The notes: generated by a model from the letters alone, not told the origin. Shown: positions 11,801 through 24,531, counted from the stretch's first letter. The stretch: DNA of 60,164 bases from Ettlia oleoabundans (GCA_019693395.1 JAAMXP010000568.1:1-60164); one strand, 5' to 3'. Numbers and translations are program-made.

Positions 11801-14800
11801 GCTAGTCAGCCCCAGGCAGCCAGCTCCACAGCTCGAGCACTCACGTCTCCTCCTCTTCAAGAAGCGCCGCCATGGCGGCATCAGCCAGCGCCTGCTCCAC
11901 CTCTAGGTCAGCTGCAGAGAGGGCACGATAGCGCCAGTTACTTGGGTTTCGGCTGTTCGCTTATCCCAAATACTGTGATGCTTTTGTGATGATCAGGATG
12001 CAGAATGGGAGTAAATCAAGCACGACATTGTAACAGTATGGCTGGAGGTCTGGACATTGGCACAAATAAAGGGGCAGCAAACCAGAGGAAGCCGCTAGCC
12101 CTCACCGGTGCTCTCCTCCTGGTCATCGTCCCTCTCTCCAGCCAGCGGGTTGCGCCCGGCAGCCCGTGCAGCCGCCCCTTCCTGAGCCATTCGCTTCAGC
12201 TTGGCGTCAAGGAGCTTCTGTGGCAGGCAGGAAGGAAAGCACAAGAGAAGTTACTTAGGAGAAAGGAGAAAGGTAAATACAGAAGTATGGGGCCCAATCT
12301 GGCAGAAGAAAACAGGACAAAATATAAGCAAGGACAACCTGACACGCTAGGACGAAACATATAAGGAATTTCAACGCACGTCAACATGCTGCGGGAGAGG
12401 ACGCTTGCGAAAGGGCCCCGGCTACTAGCAAACCAGAAAGCCGACCCGCTTTGATACTTCACCCACCCACTCTTCCCAATGAACGGACTCCTGCAGCATA
12501 GAACTGCACAGCGTGAAACTGCGCTGCCCCGCACCCGCACCTGCTGCCGCGTGGTCTTGCCGTGCTGCCCACAGAGCACAAATGAGGCGGTGGCCCCGTC
12601 TATGCCGTCAGCGCGCGCCCGCCAGTCGCACCCAAGCCGCGCAAGAGAGAACATCATGTCCTTCTTGTTGGCCATGGCGGCGTGGTGCATGGCGGTGCCT
12701 GCAGGTGGAGCGGCATAATCAAAGGTTGAGAGAGAAAACATGGTTGACGAGCGGAGGGAAAACTACTTCCGAGACAGCATATCACGTGCGCAACTGCGTG
12801 GCTGCATACCGACCTGAAGGCAGGTGACCCATGCCGCTTGCCGCAAACAGTAAACCTGCTGTTGACTCATAGACTCATACTCTAATGAAACAGCAGATAC
12901 TCTACTTCATAACTCAGCAAGCCAACTAAGAAGCCCATAGGCAGGCAGGCAGGCTGGCAGGCTGGCTGGCTCACCTCCCACCGAGTCCTTGCAGTTCACA
13001 TCTGTGCCCAGCTCAATCAGCTTGAGGCCCATGGCCTTGTCACCACAACCCGCAGCTGCAGCAGGAGGTCAATAGTAGCGGTGCACAAATAAGGAAACGG
13101 AAATCAACAGCAGGGGGGCGGGAAAGGGTCGACGACGCATTTTAACAGGGATCTCAGCTGAATCAACTCAAACATCCAATGGAAGGAAAAATTTGTTACG
13201 CGGCCTACCATAGAGGGGAGGCAGGGGCGTGGCACAGTGGCAGAGGCAACGTTGGATAACAGCCGCAGCTGTGTGGTGCCGAGCCACACGACAACAAGAA
13301 CACTAGAATGCATGCAGTGTGGTTGAAAGAACCCAGGGATGCCAGCAGCACACGAAAGCATGCAAGCGGGCACGAAGGGCATGAAGGCACGCGGGCAGGG
13401 GGGTGGCAGTGCCCCGGACGTACCCAGGTGCAGCGCGGTGCGCCCCTCATTGTCGGTGAGGTGCAAGTCAGCACCCAGCTCCACCAAACGCTCCACAACC
13501 TGCACATGGCCAGCCCAGATAGCATGGACCCACATCATAAAACACCAGCAGGTAGAGGCTAGGCTGACTGTCATTGTAAGGCAGGAAGTGAGGTGCGGTA
13601 GGCCTCAGAGTTGACAACAGAGACAACAGAACCACCGGCGTGCAATAAGGATTGCGAGCAACCAGGGGGCACAAGCTGCTGCTTCCTCTCCGCCACTGAT
13701 ACAAAGGGTTTGTCTCCTGCTTTCAATCGCGGCCGCGGCTGCATGCAGTTGTTGGGCTTCGCAAGGAGAAACGCAATTGAACTAACATTGCAACACCGCA
13801 ACACAGCCGCCAACCCACCCACCCACCTTGATCAACCGGGTGCGGTCCTGCTCGGCCGCCGCAAAGGACAGCTGGTCGGTGCGCCGTGCCAGGCAATCCA
13901 TATTCGAGCTGTCAACCACAGGCTTGGTGATGGCGGCAGCCGCTGCTGCAAGCGCCAACCCGCTGCCGTCCACGCCGCCCAACAGCTGTGCGGTGGCTGC
14001 CGTGCTGCCAAATGGGAAGCTGGAGGCTGCTGAGGAGGATGAGGAGGTAAAAGAGCTGGCGGAGAGGGGGGTGGCCTCAGTTGAGTCCGCCACTACTGAA
14101 CAGCCACCGCCGCTGCCGCTGGCGCCCGCTTCCAGCAGGAGCTGGTCAGAGGTAGGAGCGCACAGCCCTGCATCAGCGGCGGCGCCACTGCCCCTGCTGC
14201 TGGCAGCACCCCCAGGCCCCTGCAGCTGCAGCATCAACTGCTGCTGCAGCACCTCCTGGCTGCGAGCTAACGCCGCCTGCATCTGCTGCAATGCCGCCTG
14301 CACCGTCTGCTGCGTCTGCTGAAGCTGTGCCTGCGCCGCGCTGGCGCCGGCGGCGCCTGTGGCAGCCTGCCGCCGCTGCTGCTGGCTGTACGCTTTCTTC
14401 AACAACTTGGTCAGCCCCAAAGACCGCCAGGTAGCCCACAGATCAGGGCTGCTGCTGCTACCGGCGGCGGCGGTGCCAGCGCTGCTGCCGTTCCCACTCC
14501 CACTGCCGCCGCCGAAATCAAGGGTGGCTGAGAAGCCTCCAGAGCCCCAAAGGGAGTTGGAACCACCTAGCAGCGAATCCACAGCGGAGCTGCCGCCAGC
14601 GGGCGCCCAGGCCAGGCCCGTGCGTACCGGCACAAGCCCGTCCCGCTTCACGCTGCTGCCTGCACAGGCAGTATCACGCCTTGTGGGTGTGTGAGACTTC
14701 AGTTGATAGCAGAAAGGACAGGCAGGCAGGCTTTGCCAGCCACAAACGCAGTTCAAAGATGGCAGGTGGCAACGCTGGCGTCACAAGAGCAATTGTGTAA

Positions 14801-17800
14801 AACGCATTTGGGCAACCGGCCCCCTTGGTGCATCACCCAGTAACTTCTGAGGTTGTTGCATGACAAGAGCTGCACATACCTGCCGTGATGGCCGCCTGAG
14901 CTGCCTGCTGAGCTGGTGTGAGCTGCGGCTGGTGCGGCGGGTTGAGGCGTGCATACCCCGTGGCGGAAGCGGCAGGTGGCAAAGCCGGGGGTGCAGCGGC
15001 TGCCGAGCTGGTGGAGGGCACAGAGGCGAGGGCGCTGTATGTGCCGTGTGCCGCATTCTGCAAGGTCAAATCAATCAGCTTGAGACAGGGTATGTTGGGA
15101 GACAGTATCTGCAAAGATACTGCAATCTTTCAGCGGGAGTCCTTCCCTCCTCCCGTTCCAGACAAGGATGGCCATCCAGCAGGGCAGCCCGGGGAAGGCA
15201 GGCACCCCATGCCTGCACCATGCCTACTGTCCCCACCTGCAACGGCGTGCAGTCCGTGATGTCCCTGCTGTTCACGTTGGCCCCTAGATCAACAAGCACC
15301 GACACAGTGTCCAGAAAGCCACAGCCTGCGTCACAGAGACGCACATATTAAGGGGCAGGAGAGTTGGAGGGCATGCGGGTGTGACAGTCTAGGCAGTTTG
15401 TGCAAGAAAGCGAGCGACAAACCTTGATGTCAACATACCTAGTGCAGTAGAGCATCCACAAGGTTTGCATTTACAGTACACCCATGGTCGCAACCAGCTG
15501 CTGGAAGGCCAGATAGACGCTTGAAAACCGTCAGCCATCCCAAGCCACCCCACACACATGCATCCACTCTGCCAGCTTCCCTCACCAGCAGCCAGGTGCA
15601 GCGGAGTGTTGAGGGCGTTGTCTCTGCTGTCCACCGGGCATCCTGCTGCCACCAGCGGCGCCAGCACATGCGTCTGCCCAAACGCAGCACCATAATGTAG
15701 CGCCGTGCTGCCATCCTTGGTGCGGCAGGTGACGTTGATCTGCACACAGCCGAGCGCAGGAGTTGTGGATGTGGCATTAGGATCGTGCTGTGTGACACGC
15801 GGCATCAACCAAAGCTGGTCCACCACATCAAATACAAATGGCATTAGACCCAGCAGGCAGCCATTTACCACCTCCCGAACTGCTGGGGTAATCCAAACAC
15901 CCAACAACGTGGCAACTGCTGCCATTGCCACAACACCACTGGGGGCACAGGGCTGAACTGAAAAAATGAAACTCGCCTGTGGGCATTTGAGCAGGCGCTC
16001 AATGATGTCGGCGCGGCCGCACCGCGCCGCAATGTGCAGCGGTGTCTCCAGCGGGCGCTGAGCTAGCAGCCCCGTCACATCAGCCCCAAGCTCCACCAGC
16101 ACACAGATGGTCTCAATGCTGGCAGGGCCCTGCTGTGGGGTTGGGTCAGGATCAGGCTGAGGTGAGCAGAGAGCGAGTGGCTGTTGGCGCGGTGCGGTGC
16201 ATTGCAATGTGACTTGGTGGCAATTGCAGGCTCAGGGTTGAGAGATGGTCTCAGTGCTTTCAAAGCTGCTTTTTGAACTGCACCCGCCGCGCCCCACACA
16301 CCACCTTATGCCGTTAACCACAACACAGGGCACCGCACTGCAACACACTGCACATATCACATATCACACACCACTCTCCACACCCAGATACCACCTCTCA
16401 CCACCTCACACACACATAGGACCGCAAGCCTCATGTGCCACCTTCAATCAACGCAGCCCACCTTCAACAGAGCCAGGTGCAGCGGTGTCTGCCCCTTGCT
16501 GCTAAGCCCGTCCACAGGTGCCCCCAGCGCGACCAGCCTAGCAACTGAGTCACACTGCCCCGAGTCCGCGGCAAGGTGGAGAGCTGCATGCATGCAAACA
16601 ACGGGCAGGCAAGGTCAAAAAGAGGCAAGACAAGCACCTAATAGAGCCGCTCCATAGGGAATGAACCGAGGTTGTACATATGCGTAACCATCCCCACAGT
16701 CCCAGCTTCGTACATCAGGCACACAAGCCCAGAGCAAGCAACTCATGGCACCAAGCACGCAAGCAAGCAGCTCGCCCACAACCAGCCCGCCCCGCCCCGC
16801 CCCGCCCAAACCAGCCAGCCAGCAGACTCACCCGTGCATCCTCCCCTCAGGTCCTTCTGCCCCATGTCTGCCCCCAAACGCAGCAGCTCCTCCATCGCTG
16901 CCACCCGGCCGTGCATGGCGGCGTAATGCAGCGGCGTGCGCCCTAGATAGTCGCGTGCATTGAGGTCGTGATTCAGGGAGGCCAGGCATTGGATGGCCGC
17001 CACGTGGCCCCCGTTGGCTGCCGAGTGGAGCGGTGTGAACTGATAGTTGTCCCGTGCATCAACCTGATAAGTTTGAGAAGTGAGAGGTAGGGTTGTTGGA
17101 CGTGTGTGTGTATGAAGAGTGAGGATCGAATGAAGCAGCAACAACCCCGGGATGCGTCTGCGCGGCCGGCGCAAAGCGTCAACAACTTACGGCAGCCAGA
17201 GCTTCCACAGCCCGATGCACGCAACCAATGGCTGGCTGTGGCTACCAGCGCCGAGCAATACATAGCGGGCTCACCTGGTTGCCAAGCTCTCGTATCAACA
17301 CGTCTATCAACTCCACCCACCCCTGCACCACACAACAGCGACACACTATTTTCTTGTTGCCTAGGTGCCTGGAGCAACACACACCTGCTGTTACAGCAGG
17401 TCTGGTCTGGTGCTTGGAGCAACAAACGGAACACAGAGCTCACTTGGAGTTCCGCCCAGTCCTCCCAGCCCAGTCCTTGTATCGCTGGATGACCAGCCAT
17501 CCTCCCAAACACACCTCCCGAAGAAGAACTCATCACTACCTCCAGCAAGCAGCTATGCTACCAAGCAACCCATGCACGACGTACCTGCTCTGCAGCTACA
17601 TGTACCGCAGTCCTGCCCTCCACGCTACGCAGGCTGGAGGGGCAGTTCAGTTTCTCCAGCAGCCGTACTGCCTCAATGCGGTTCCAAGCGGCGGCGCAGT
17701 ACAAAGGTGTACAGCCGTCTCGATCGACGACTGCAGATAGAACAGAGACGCAAGCGAGCACACTCAAGTCAGAACTGGCAGCAGAATTATGCCAATACTG

Positions 17801-20169
17801 GTTTGTCCAGGGGAAGGATCAGCTGATTCAAGCAAGCAAGCAAACTGGCAGCAGCACTGGCAGCAGGCAGCGACGAGGGTGCGCAGGCAGAAGAAGCAAT
17901 GCCATGGCTGTCTCATGAGTCTGCAGTGGGGTGCATACCAATGCCAGCATTGCAGCAACCTGATAGCAATCTAAGCATTGTAAATTAGCCCACCACCAAA
18001 TGTGCCAGCATGCCTGCCCCTGCCGCTTGCTGCTGGTCACCTTGCGAGCTACAGCCGAGCCGTACAAGCTCTTGTATTGCCTCCAAATGGCCCTCCCCCG
18101 CCGCAACGTGGATGGGGGTTGACCCCACGGCATCAGGCACAACGACCTCGCACCCCAGGCTGATCAGCGCCTCTATTGCCGCAACCTGCATAGCCAGGTG
18201 CAGCACACAATTGCACATTTAAGACGGCCCGGAGGTGAAAGCGGCGGTGCTGGCAGCAGATACAACTGCGTGCACGTCTCTCTCACCCCACCCAGCAAAG
18301 CAGTCCAGTAGGTTTTCTGACGTTACACCAGTGCAACAACATAGCGCACTGCCGATCCGCTTTCCATGCGGTGCTCCATCTATCACCGAAAGCTCCACCT
18401 CATAACCTCCTCCTGTTGCTGCTGCTGATGCCAAATCTTACATCGCATAACCTTGATAATTATGGGGCCACCCACCTGGTTGTATGCTGCCGCATAGTGC
18501 AGCGGTGTCCAGCTGTTCATGCTCTTCACCTTCAAGTCACAGTTGAACTGCTGCACCAGCCGCCGTAACAACTCAATGTTGCCTGCGGGGGTGCCACGTG
18601 CGTAAGCGCATCCTCTGAGCCAGTACTTGGTGGATCTACCGCTGGTGCTGACAAGTGCCAGCGCTCATCACGTTGGTGCTGCTGTTTTCGACGCAAATTG
18701 CGGTATACAATACTGCCCCTCAGACCTCTCCAACCCCATTCCAGCAAGGCAGCCACCCACTACGCACCAAACCAGCCGGATAAGTGGCAGCAACGCACCC
18801 GACATTGCTGCGACATGCAGCGGGTGCCAGCCCAGCACACGCTGCACTGTGGGCAGGCCAGGCCTGCTGAGGTCCACAACCTCTGCCACCGCCGCCCACA
18901 GCGGCGAGAGCTCAGCCAGCGGCTTGCACAGCCCATCGTCCTCAAAAGTGGCTGACTCCCAGCCCAGATGCAGGAAACCCATGAAGTCCTGCATGCACAG
19001 CATTACGGCTGATATGTACAATGAGTCCTGCAGGCAGCGACAAAGCACAGCAACTACCCTGCACTGAGCATGAGTGTGAGGCCCTGCATACCCAAACACA
19101 GTCCCAGTCCCAAGCCAGTACGCATGCAGGAGTAGAAGTAAGCACTGGAGAGCGTGCTTGGTGAGTGGGGTGCGAGGCAATGAAGTGGCAGAGTCCCAAA
19201 ATGCACAAGACTGGTGCCAAAGAGACTTAAGCACGCGGTGCCATGCTGTGAAGCAAGGTCCTCAGCTTATTGAAGTAGCACATCCAGCACATTATCCTAG
19301 CAGCACAGCTCGTGCTCAGCCTTACACAAGCCAGCGTAACACATTTCAAACCATTCCTTCCCACAACAGCCATCCAGCCCCACATTACGCAACGCTTCTA
19401 GCAGAACAGCCCCTGCGTCAAGCTATGACCGGCCAAGCGTCCCTCTTGCCCAGAGGCACGCATGCGCACCTGCATGCAGCGCCTGCGCGCCACCTCGTGC
19501 AAGGGGGTCCGCCCCGCCTCATCTCTCAGCAAGGCCTCCACAAGCCTGATGATGAGCGTGACTTGATTCTGCACCGCTGCTAGGTGCACAGGCGTGCACC
19601 CCAGGATGTCTTTCGCCAGCAACAGCCCGGGCCCACCGCGTGCCAGCAATAGGTCAACCACACCCACGTGCCCGCGGATCACGGCGTGGTGCAGCGGGAT
19701 GCGACTCTCGCCATCGCGTGCTGACATGTCGCAGCCCTGCATGACGGCAGCGGAGTGGCGGCATGAGAGGCTTTCAGGTGAGAAGCAGCTGAGGCGGCCC
19801 AGACTTGGGAATGCGGCCTAGCTGCTGTTGGACGTCTGGCTGTGTCTGCAGCACCAGCCCGCTGTTATGAGGCAAGGAAGCCGCAACACACAGACCCCCG
19901 AGGGCACAAGCTGGCAGACATGACGTGCCAACGCTGCAAACACATCTGCAGTAGCCGTGCCGCTGGTTGACGCTTGCCTTGTCCAGCAGGGCTGCCACCT
20001 CCTCTTCATTTCCACGCTGTGCAGCACGGTGGAGCGCTGTTGTGCCCACTGCTGGTGCAAGCGCCATGGGAGCTATAAGCTCCGGTCCCCCGCGTTGTTG
20101 TCGCGTGGTGGGCGGCCCCGCCCCAATTTGTTGCTGCCGCAGCCTTTGCACCTGCACCCACAATAACAT
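8843..20169 (-). CDS. Giant ankyrin-repeat protein with low-complexity insertions
   Basis: Predicted scaffold protein of about 1,843 residues. Exons are 20169-19978, 19736-19470, 19027-18799, 18582-18476, 18185-18041, 17730-17585, 17322-17275, 17063-16832, 16583-16462, 16129-15977, 15739-15586, 15325-15237, 15057-14880, 14659-13827, 13499-13424, 13055-12975, 12698-12541, 12217-12106, 11911-11845, 11624-11077, 10784-10672 and 10324-8843. They sum to 5,532 nt with every phase closing. About 19-20 ankyrin repeats of the TPLHxAAxxG type fill residues ~40-1050. A ~278-residue Ser/Ala/Gln-rich exon interrupts the stack. The C-terminal third holds an acidic/Glu segment, a Lys cluster (SKKKKQKAKAKAAKGK) and a Gln/Ala/Pro-rich tail ending AFRSLW. 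Introns after exons 1, 10 and 20 use GC donors. The start at 20169 is provisional, because coding-looking sequence lies upstream. The partner and cellular role are unknown. Confidence 0.88.
10797..10822. repeat. (CAGG)n microsatellite
   Basis: Six near-perfect CAGG units just upstream of an acceptor in the ankyrin gene intron. The same motif recurs in other introns, for example near 12940-12970 and 21860-21875. Confidence 0.8.
10975..10997. repeat. (TGCA)n palindromic microsatellite in an ankyrin-gene intron
   Basis: Five consecutive TGCA units follow an alternating purine-pyrimidine stretch of GT/CA. The tract is self-complementary, so it could extrude a cruciform or adopt Z-DNA. It lies in the intron between the exons at 11624-11077 and 10784-10672. 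Confidence 0.8.
16785..16808. repeat. (CCCGC)n microsatellite in an ankyrin-gene intron
   Basis: Four to five CCCGC units beside the donor of the exon ending at 16832. On the coding strand the tract is G-rich. Confidence 0.75.
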
Positions 20170-20947
20170 GCCGCATTCTCAGGACGTCTCCAATCCGAGC
20201 GATTGTGTGCGCTCGCGCTGCACGAACTACAGGCACTGTGGCCATGTCACAACCAGCATGCAGCTCGGTGGGGCGCCCATGGGCTGTCATGTTTGAGTTT
20301 GATTGTTCATCACCAGTATTCGCACCTGTGAAAGCGCGCTAGTGGCAGCGAAACAGCGCTGGTGCTGAGACGTTGCCTTGTGCGAGGCTGATTGCGTCCG
20401 TGGAACCTTGAAATACTCACGTATAAGCTCGTAGGAAACCAGCTCGGCCCCGAAGTGGTCAGCTGCACCACTCCTTCTGCCGCTGCTTTTGTGCTACCTC
20501 GGGTGATCGCGTTCCCACCTTGACCAGCAGATTCGGATGAAATTACGGAGCCACGCGCAGCCGGACATGGAGGCCACCGATGTCGCTGACTGGTGCTTTC
20601 CAACGACTTAAAATCACCATTTCGTCATTTAGTTCGGTCTTTCAGCGCTTCACAACTCGTCTTTGTGATTGTATGTGGCTGCAGGTAATTTAAGGGTAAA
20701 CGGAGGTGGGGAACCTAGGTTTATTAAGTTTACTCCAACTGTTCTTGAGGCTACGCACTGCCCACCAGAAATCACATGTTGAACGATCATGCTGCGATGA
20801 AATATCACAGTATGGCCAGGGTGCGCTGCTTGCCGTCTAGGGTACAGTTAGCGGCATGGCGGGCCGCTGTAGCTTGATGACGAGTCGTGTTGCGGGGGTA
20901 GCACAAAGGGCAAGTACAGACGAATACAAATTACAAAATGTTCTCGG
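20170..20947. other. Intergenic with possible unassigned 5' exon of the ankyrin gene
   Basis: About 780 bp between the SNARE stop and the provisional ankyrin start. On the minus strand, the stretch around 20460-20340 reads GAELVSYELIREYF in one frame with a good C|GTGAGT donor near 20417. A frame near 20308-20130 is also open. I could not join these to the ankyrin frame with confidence. The remainder should be the SNARE 3' UTR and a promoter. Confidence 0.35.
20931..20935 (-). terminator. TGTAA polyadenylation motif of the SYP61-like gene
   Basis: The reverse-strand TGTAA starts only about 13 nt past the stop codon, in an A/T-rich stretch. This is a plausible chlorophyte poly(A) signal, though unusually close to the stop. 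Confidence 0.4.
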
Positions 20948-22630
20948 TCAGGAGAGCAGCAGGACGATGAGGATAATGAGCACAAGTATGAGAAAGCCAA
21001 TGATGGCCAGCTGGCCCTTGGCCCCAGCCTTCTTCAGGACGTACTCGATTTTCTTCTGCAAGTAGGGCACAGCAGGAAGGAGCAAGCATGGGAAGGTGCC
21101 GCAGGTGGTGCGGAAAGCTAGCTTCACGCAATTGAGGGACCACAGGAGTGCATGAGACGTGCAACTCCACAAACCAGTACCACCGATGCATGCCTGCGCA
21201 TGCAAATCGCAACCCATGTGTTGCCATGCCAAATGCCACACCAGTTTCCTCATGACCAGTGGACGAGTGCGCACCTGTGCTGCTGCTATGCGTGTGGAGG
21301 TGCCATCGATCTCCTGATCCAGCTCATCCAGCAGCTGTCCCTGCAGGAGCGCAGCCCAACGAAGGCGCCAGGCAGGGCAGCAAGCGTCAGCCGTGCTTTG
21401 GGCTAATGCAACGATCGCCGCAACCACCGGGTTTCATTGCGGCCCTGCACCCAGCTGCCGCTGGCACACCCCCTGGTGCACCCGCGGCCACAACATGGCA
21501 GCATACCAAACCTCGGGCTTACCTGCACGTGCAGCTCCTGGCCCATCTCTTTGCCCAGCTCTCCTATCCTTACTACATGGCTACTTAGTTGGTCCAAGTC
21601 CTCATCCTGCCGCCTGCGAGCCGTACACAGGCAACAAAGCCAACGGGTGGCTGATTGAAAATCTATCAGAACAGGGACGCTGAATGCTTTTGCATGATCT
21701 TGTTTGACTATAGCCGTCAATCAAGCTCCACCACAAAGATGCTGACTGGTCAATGGAACAACCAGCACGCTTGGTGAACGCCCTAGGAGAAGCCAGCGGA
21801 GTGCCAGCCAACCAGCCATCCCAGCCATGCAATCAAGCAAGAAAGCAAGCAAGCAGGCCGGCAGGCAGGCAGGCGGGCTTGACTCACTGCATCAGTAGCT
21901 GCTGCCGGTCGCCCTCTGAGCGGATGAAGCGATCATTCTCCTCATGCAACGCCGCCGTCAGCCGTCCTGCTGCATCGGTGGGTCCCGCTCCGCCGCCACC
22001 GCCGGTTGTCGCCGACAGTCCGCTGGACATGCTGCTCATCTGCCGCCGAGTGCTCATCACCCATTTGCGCCTGTCTGACAGCTCCGCTTGCGACAAGTTG
22101 AAGCGCTGTGGGTTGCGCTCCGCTGCATCGATGGATTTGTCAATTTCCGTCACCTGCATGAGGGTGGGGAGAAGTGGTTGGGGGCCGATGTGGGCGGCGC
22201 TAGCATGCTAGCAAATAACATACCACAGGCGGCAAGATGGACACCCTCGTCGTTGCATATAAATGGTCAAGCACGGTCAGCTGCATTGACAAGATATACA
22301 CCAATGCTACAACAATCCAGCGCACACCATGTAGTCGAGACTTTGGCAATCCTCCTCAAGCTCCTGCTGCAGCGCCTTCTTCTCTGGGTTGGTGCGTGGC
22401 ATGCTCTGCCATTTGCTGAACTTTGCCTGCACGCTGCGCAGCTGCAGCACAAGGTCCAAGTGATGGGGAAAGCACAGAAGTTGATCCAACAGCGCAGCGG
22501 GGCGGCAGCAGGCAGTGGCGGTGGTTGGCGGCACGGCGGAAGGCGGCAGGTCAGAGCCTGGCGGCGCGCCGTTCAGTACCGTTTCGTTGACTTCATCCTT
22601 GACGATGTAGTAAGGGTCTCTCGACGCCAT
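20948..22630 (-). CDS. SYP61: Qc-SNARE of the syntaxin-6/SYP61 family
   Basis: Tail-anchored t-SNARE expected at the trans-Golgi network and endosomes, where it pairs with Qa, Qb and R SNAREs for membrane fusion. Exons are 22630-22580, 22441-22328, 22153-21888, 21613-21523, 21340-21275 and 21055-20948, joining in frame to 231 residues (the family is about 245-255). The N-terminus MASRDPYYIVKDEV matches the syntaxin-6 start, and the RNPQRFNLS segment of the Habc region follows. The SNARE helix begins near QRQDEDLDQL. Its zero-layer Gln is in ELHVQGQLLDEL. The C-terminus is one hydrophobic helix (about residues 210-230) ending LLLS. All five introns are GT-AG. It shares a divergent 251-bp promoter interval with the alpha/beta hydrolase gene. 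Confidence 0.92.
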
Positions 22631-22881
22631 CCCGGCTACTGCTGCTGGGCTGCGGGGTTGACTTGTTGTTGAAGCGGGAGAGCAGCAGGATGAACACCGA
22701 GTAGCAGTTGCGCGTTCTAAAACAACACACCAAGGTGCCCGGGCGCCGTGAACCCCCCCGGGCATTTGCGCGTTGGGCGGCGCCGCAGCACAGCATGATA
22801 AGTCCGAAACCCTTGTTGCCGAGGATGGTAGTCCTACAGCAACTATATTCTGTTGTAGCCAAAGCAGCACAGCGCTTGGTC
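22631..22881. promoter_or_regulatory. Divergent intergenic region between SYP61-like and alpha/beta hydrolase starts
   Basis: Only 251 bp separate the two start codons, so both promoters and 5' UTRs must lie here. I recognise no clear TATA box at a useful position. The regulatory role is inferred from geometry alone. Confidence 0.5.
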
Positions 22882-24531
22882 ATGACGAAGATGTCACTGC
22901 TCGATCTCTCATTCCACACTCGTGCTGGATCGCAAGAGCTTAAGGCCTTTAGCAAACGCATCATCAGTGATGCTCGCGTTGGATTCAGCCGATCAAGGCG
23001 GCGGGGCGCGTTGCGACCCTGCGCCAGGGCCGCCGCTGATAACCCCGCCCGCAACGCAAGCCAGGGTGCTAGGCCAAGAGGCGCTGTCCTGGTTATGCCC
23101 GGGTTCCTGTATAGCTCGCGCCAGTATGAAGGCCTCGTGGCGGATCTTAACGCAAAGGGATTCTATGCCGGTATGTGCCGGGGTTGTGGTGGGAAGCTGG
23201 CTTACTGGCACTCAAATCTCAGCCAATGCCCAACCTGCGTCTGCCTGTTGCAAGTGCCCTGCAGAGGTCGTGCCCATGAGATTCTCCTCCTGGATTCCCG
23301 TACTGTATGGCGCAAGCTTCGAGTGGTATCTCGAGCGCTTGGATGCACAGCTCCGGGAGCTGCATGCAAGGTGTGGGCTGCAACACAGCGCAGGCAGCTT
23401 GCTGGGCATGAATTCTGTTGTGACTGCAGTGATTCGCCTTGTTATACCACACAGCCAGCAACCACCACTTCAAAGAGTCCCTGCAGGCATGGGCGTGTTG
23501 CACTAGTGGGGCATAGTGCTGGCGGTTGGATCGCCCGTATCCTGCTTGGAAACCAGCCGTACCAAGGTGCGCAGGTTTTCATACATCCTGGAAGAAACCG
23601 TGTCATGCCTTGTTGCACTTCCTGATGTGTTGCACTTCCTGAGCAGCCTGCAGTTGTGCTGGTGCAGGAGTGCGGTACGGGCACAGCGAGTTGGTGCATA
23701 CCCTTCTGACGTTGGGCACCCCGCACCTTAGTATTGAGGCCTACCCTTTCGGCAGGGTGGAGGTGCGTTGCTTGGCAGGCGCCAGCTGTCACCTGGTCTT
23801 GCTGCCTGATGCACTGTCTCGTGTCAAATTTTATGGTGGTGTATGTACCTGTGTGTGACGAGGTGTAAGTGGCAATTGCAGGAGAAGCTAAGGTGTCCAG
23901 ACCCGGTGGAAGTGCCGCTCCGCGTGCTCGGCAGCAGTCTGAAGTTTGCTAACCACTTCTACCCGACAGCCGAAAGCCTGGGAGGCGTGCGGGTGGTGTG
24001 TGCTTGCGGCAATGCCATCCGTGGCCGACTGCTGTGGGGCCAACGGAGCACAGATGGCAGCAGCGAGGTCAATGGCATTGGCAACAACAGCAGCAGTGCT
24101 CGCGTCAGCCGATGGGACGCCTATTTCGCTTACGAGGGTTACAAGGTGGGGAGCTTGGGTTGACTTTGGGCTGCCTGGAGGGGAGCGGTATCTTGTTTGG
24201 GAGTTTAAGCAGTGCCGGTACTGCTGCTGCAGCGTGCCCTGCTGACGCTTCACGCAACTGCTGGCTGTGAAAACTTCATGCGGAACGCCAGGCAACAAAG
24301 TGTTGTGCCACTGTATTGCAGTCTGGGTGTGGGCGTGGCGACGTGGATGGCGACGGCGTGACCCCGCTCTGCATTTCGCGGTTGCCGGGGGCAGAGGAGC
24401 TAGTGCTGCCAGGGGTCTGGCACAGCCCAGGCAGGAGGGACGGGCAGCCATGGTACGGCGATGCGGCTGTTCAGGAGCAGTGGCAGCAGTACCTGCTGGA
24501 CCCTCAGGGCAGCACGGTCAGCGGCTTATGA
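22882..24531 (+). CDS. Alpha/beta hydrolase, probably plastid-targeted
   Basis: Serine hydrolase of unknown substrate, resembling plant and cyanobacterial lipase-like alpha/beta hydrolases. Exons are 22882-23170, 23265-23370, 23487-23566, 23668-23756, 23882-24145 and 24322-24531, giving 345 residues in frame. The first ~50 residues are rich in Arg, Ser and Ala with few acids, as in an organelle transit peptide. ATG 22891 is an alternative start. The core begins GAVLVMPGFLYSSRQY. The nucleophile is in ALVGHSAGGW (about residue 142), the acid is likely the Asp of DGDGVTP, and the base is the His of GVWHSPG, so the triad is complete. LLTLGTPHL is also typical of this group. All introns are GT-AG. 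It is convergent with the hypothetical gene to its right. Confidence 0.85.

Noticed and set aside
17161..17240. Possible extra ankyrin exon ending at a GTAAGT donor (reverse strand)
   Set aside because: Joining 17275 directly to 17063 already gives an ankyrin repeat of normal length; adding this exon would spoil the spacing.
18760..18799. Later donors for the third ankyrin exon (reading on into LLPLIRLV)
   Set aside because: They give a 48-residue repeat; the donor after MSG at 18799 gives the expected 33-34 residue spacing and correct phase.
23668..24163. Possible frameshifts in the alpha/beta hydrolase
   Set aside because: Frame changes between adjacent open frames are fully explained by introns with good GT-AG borders, and the total frame closes.
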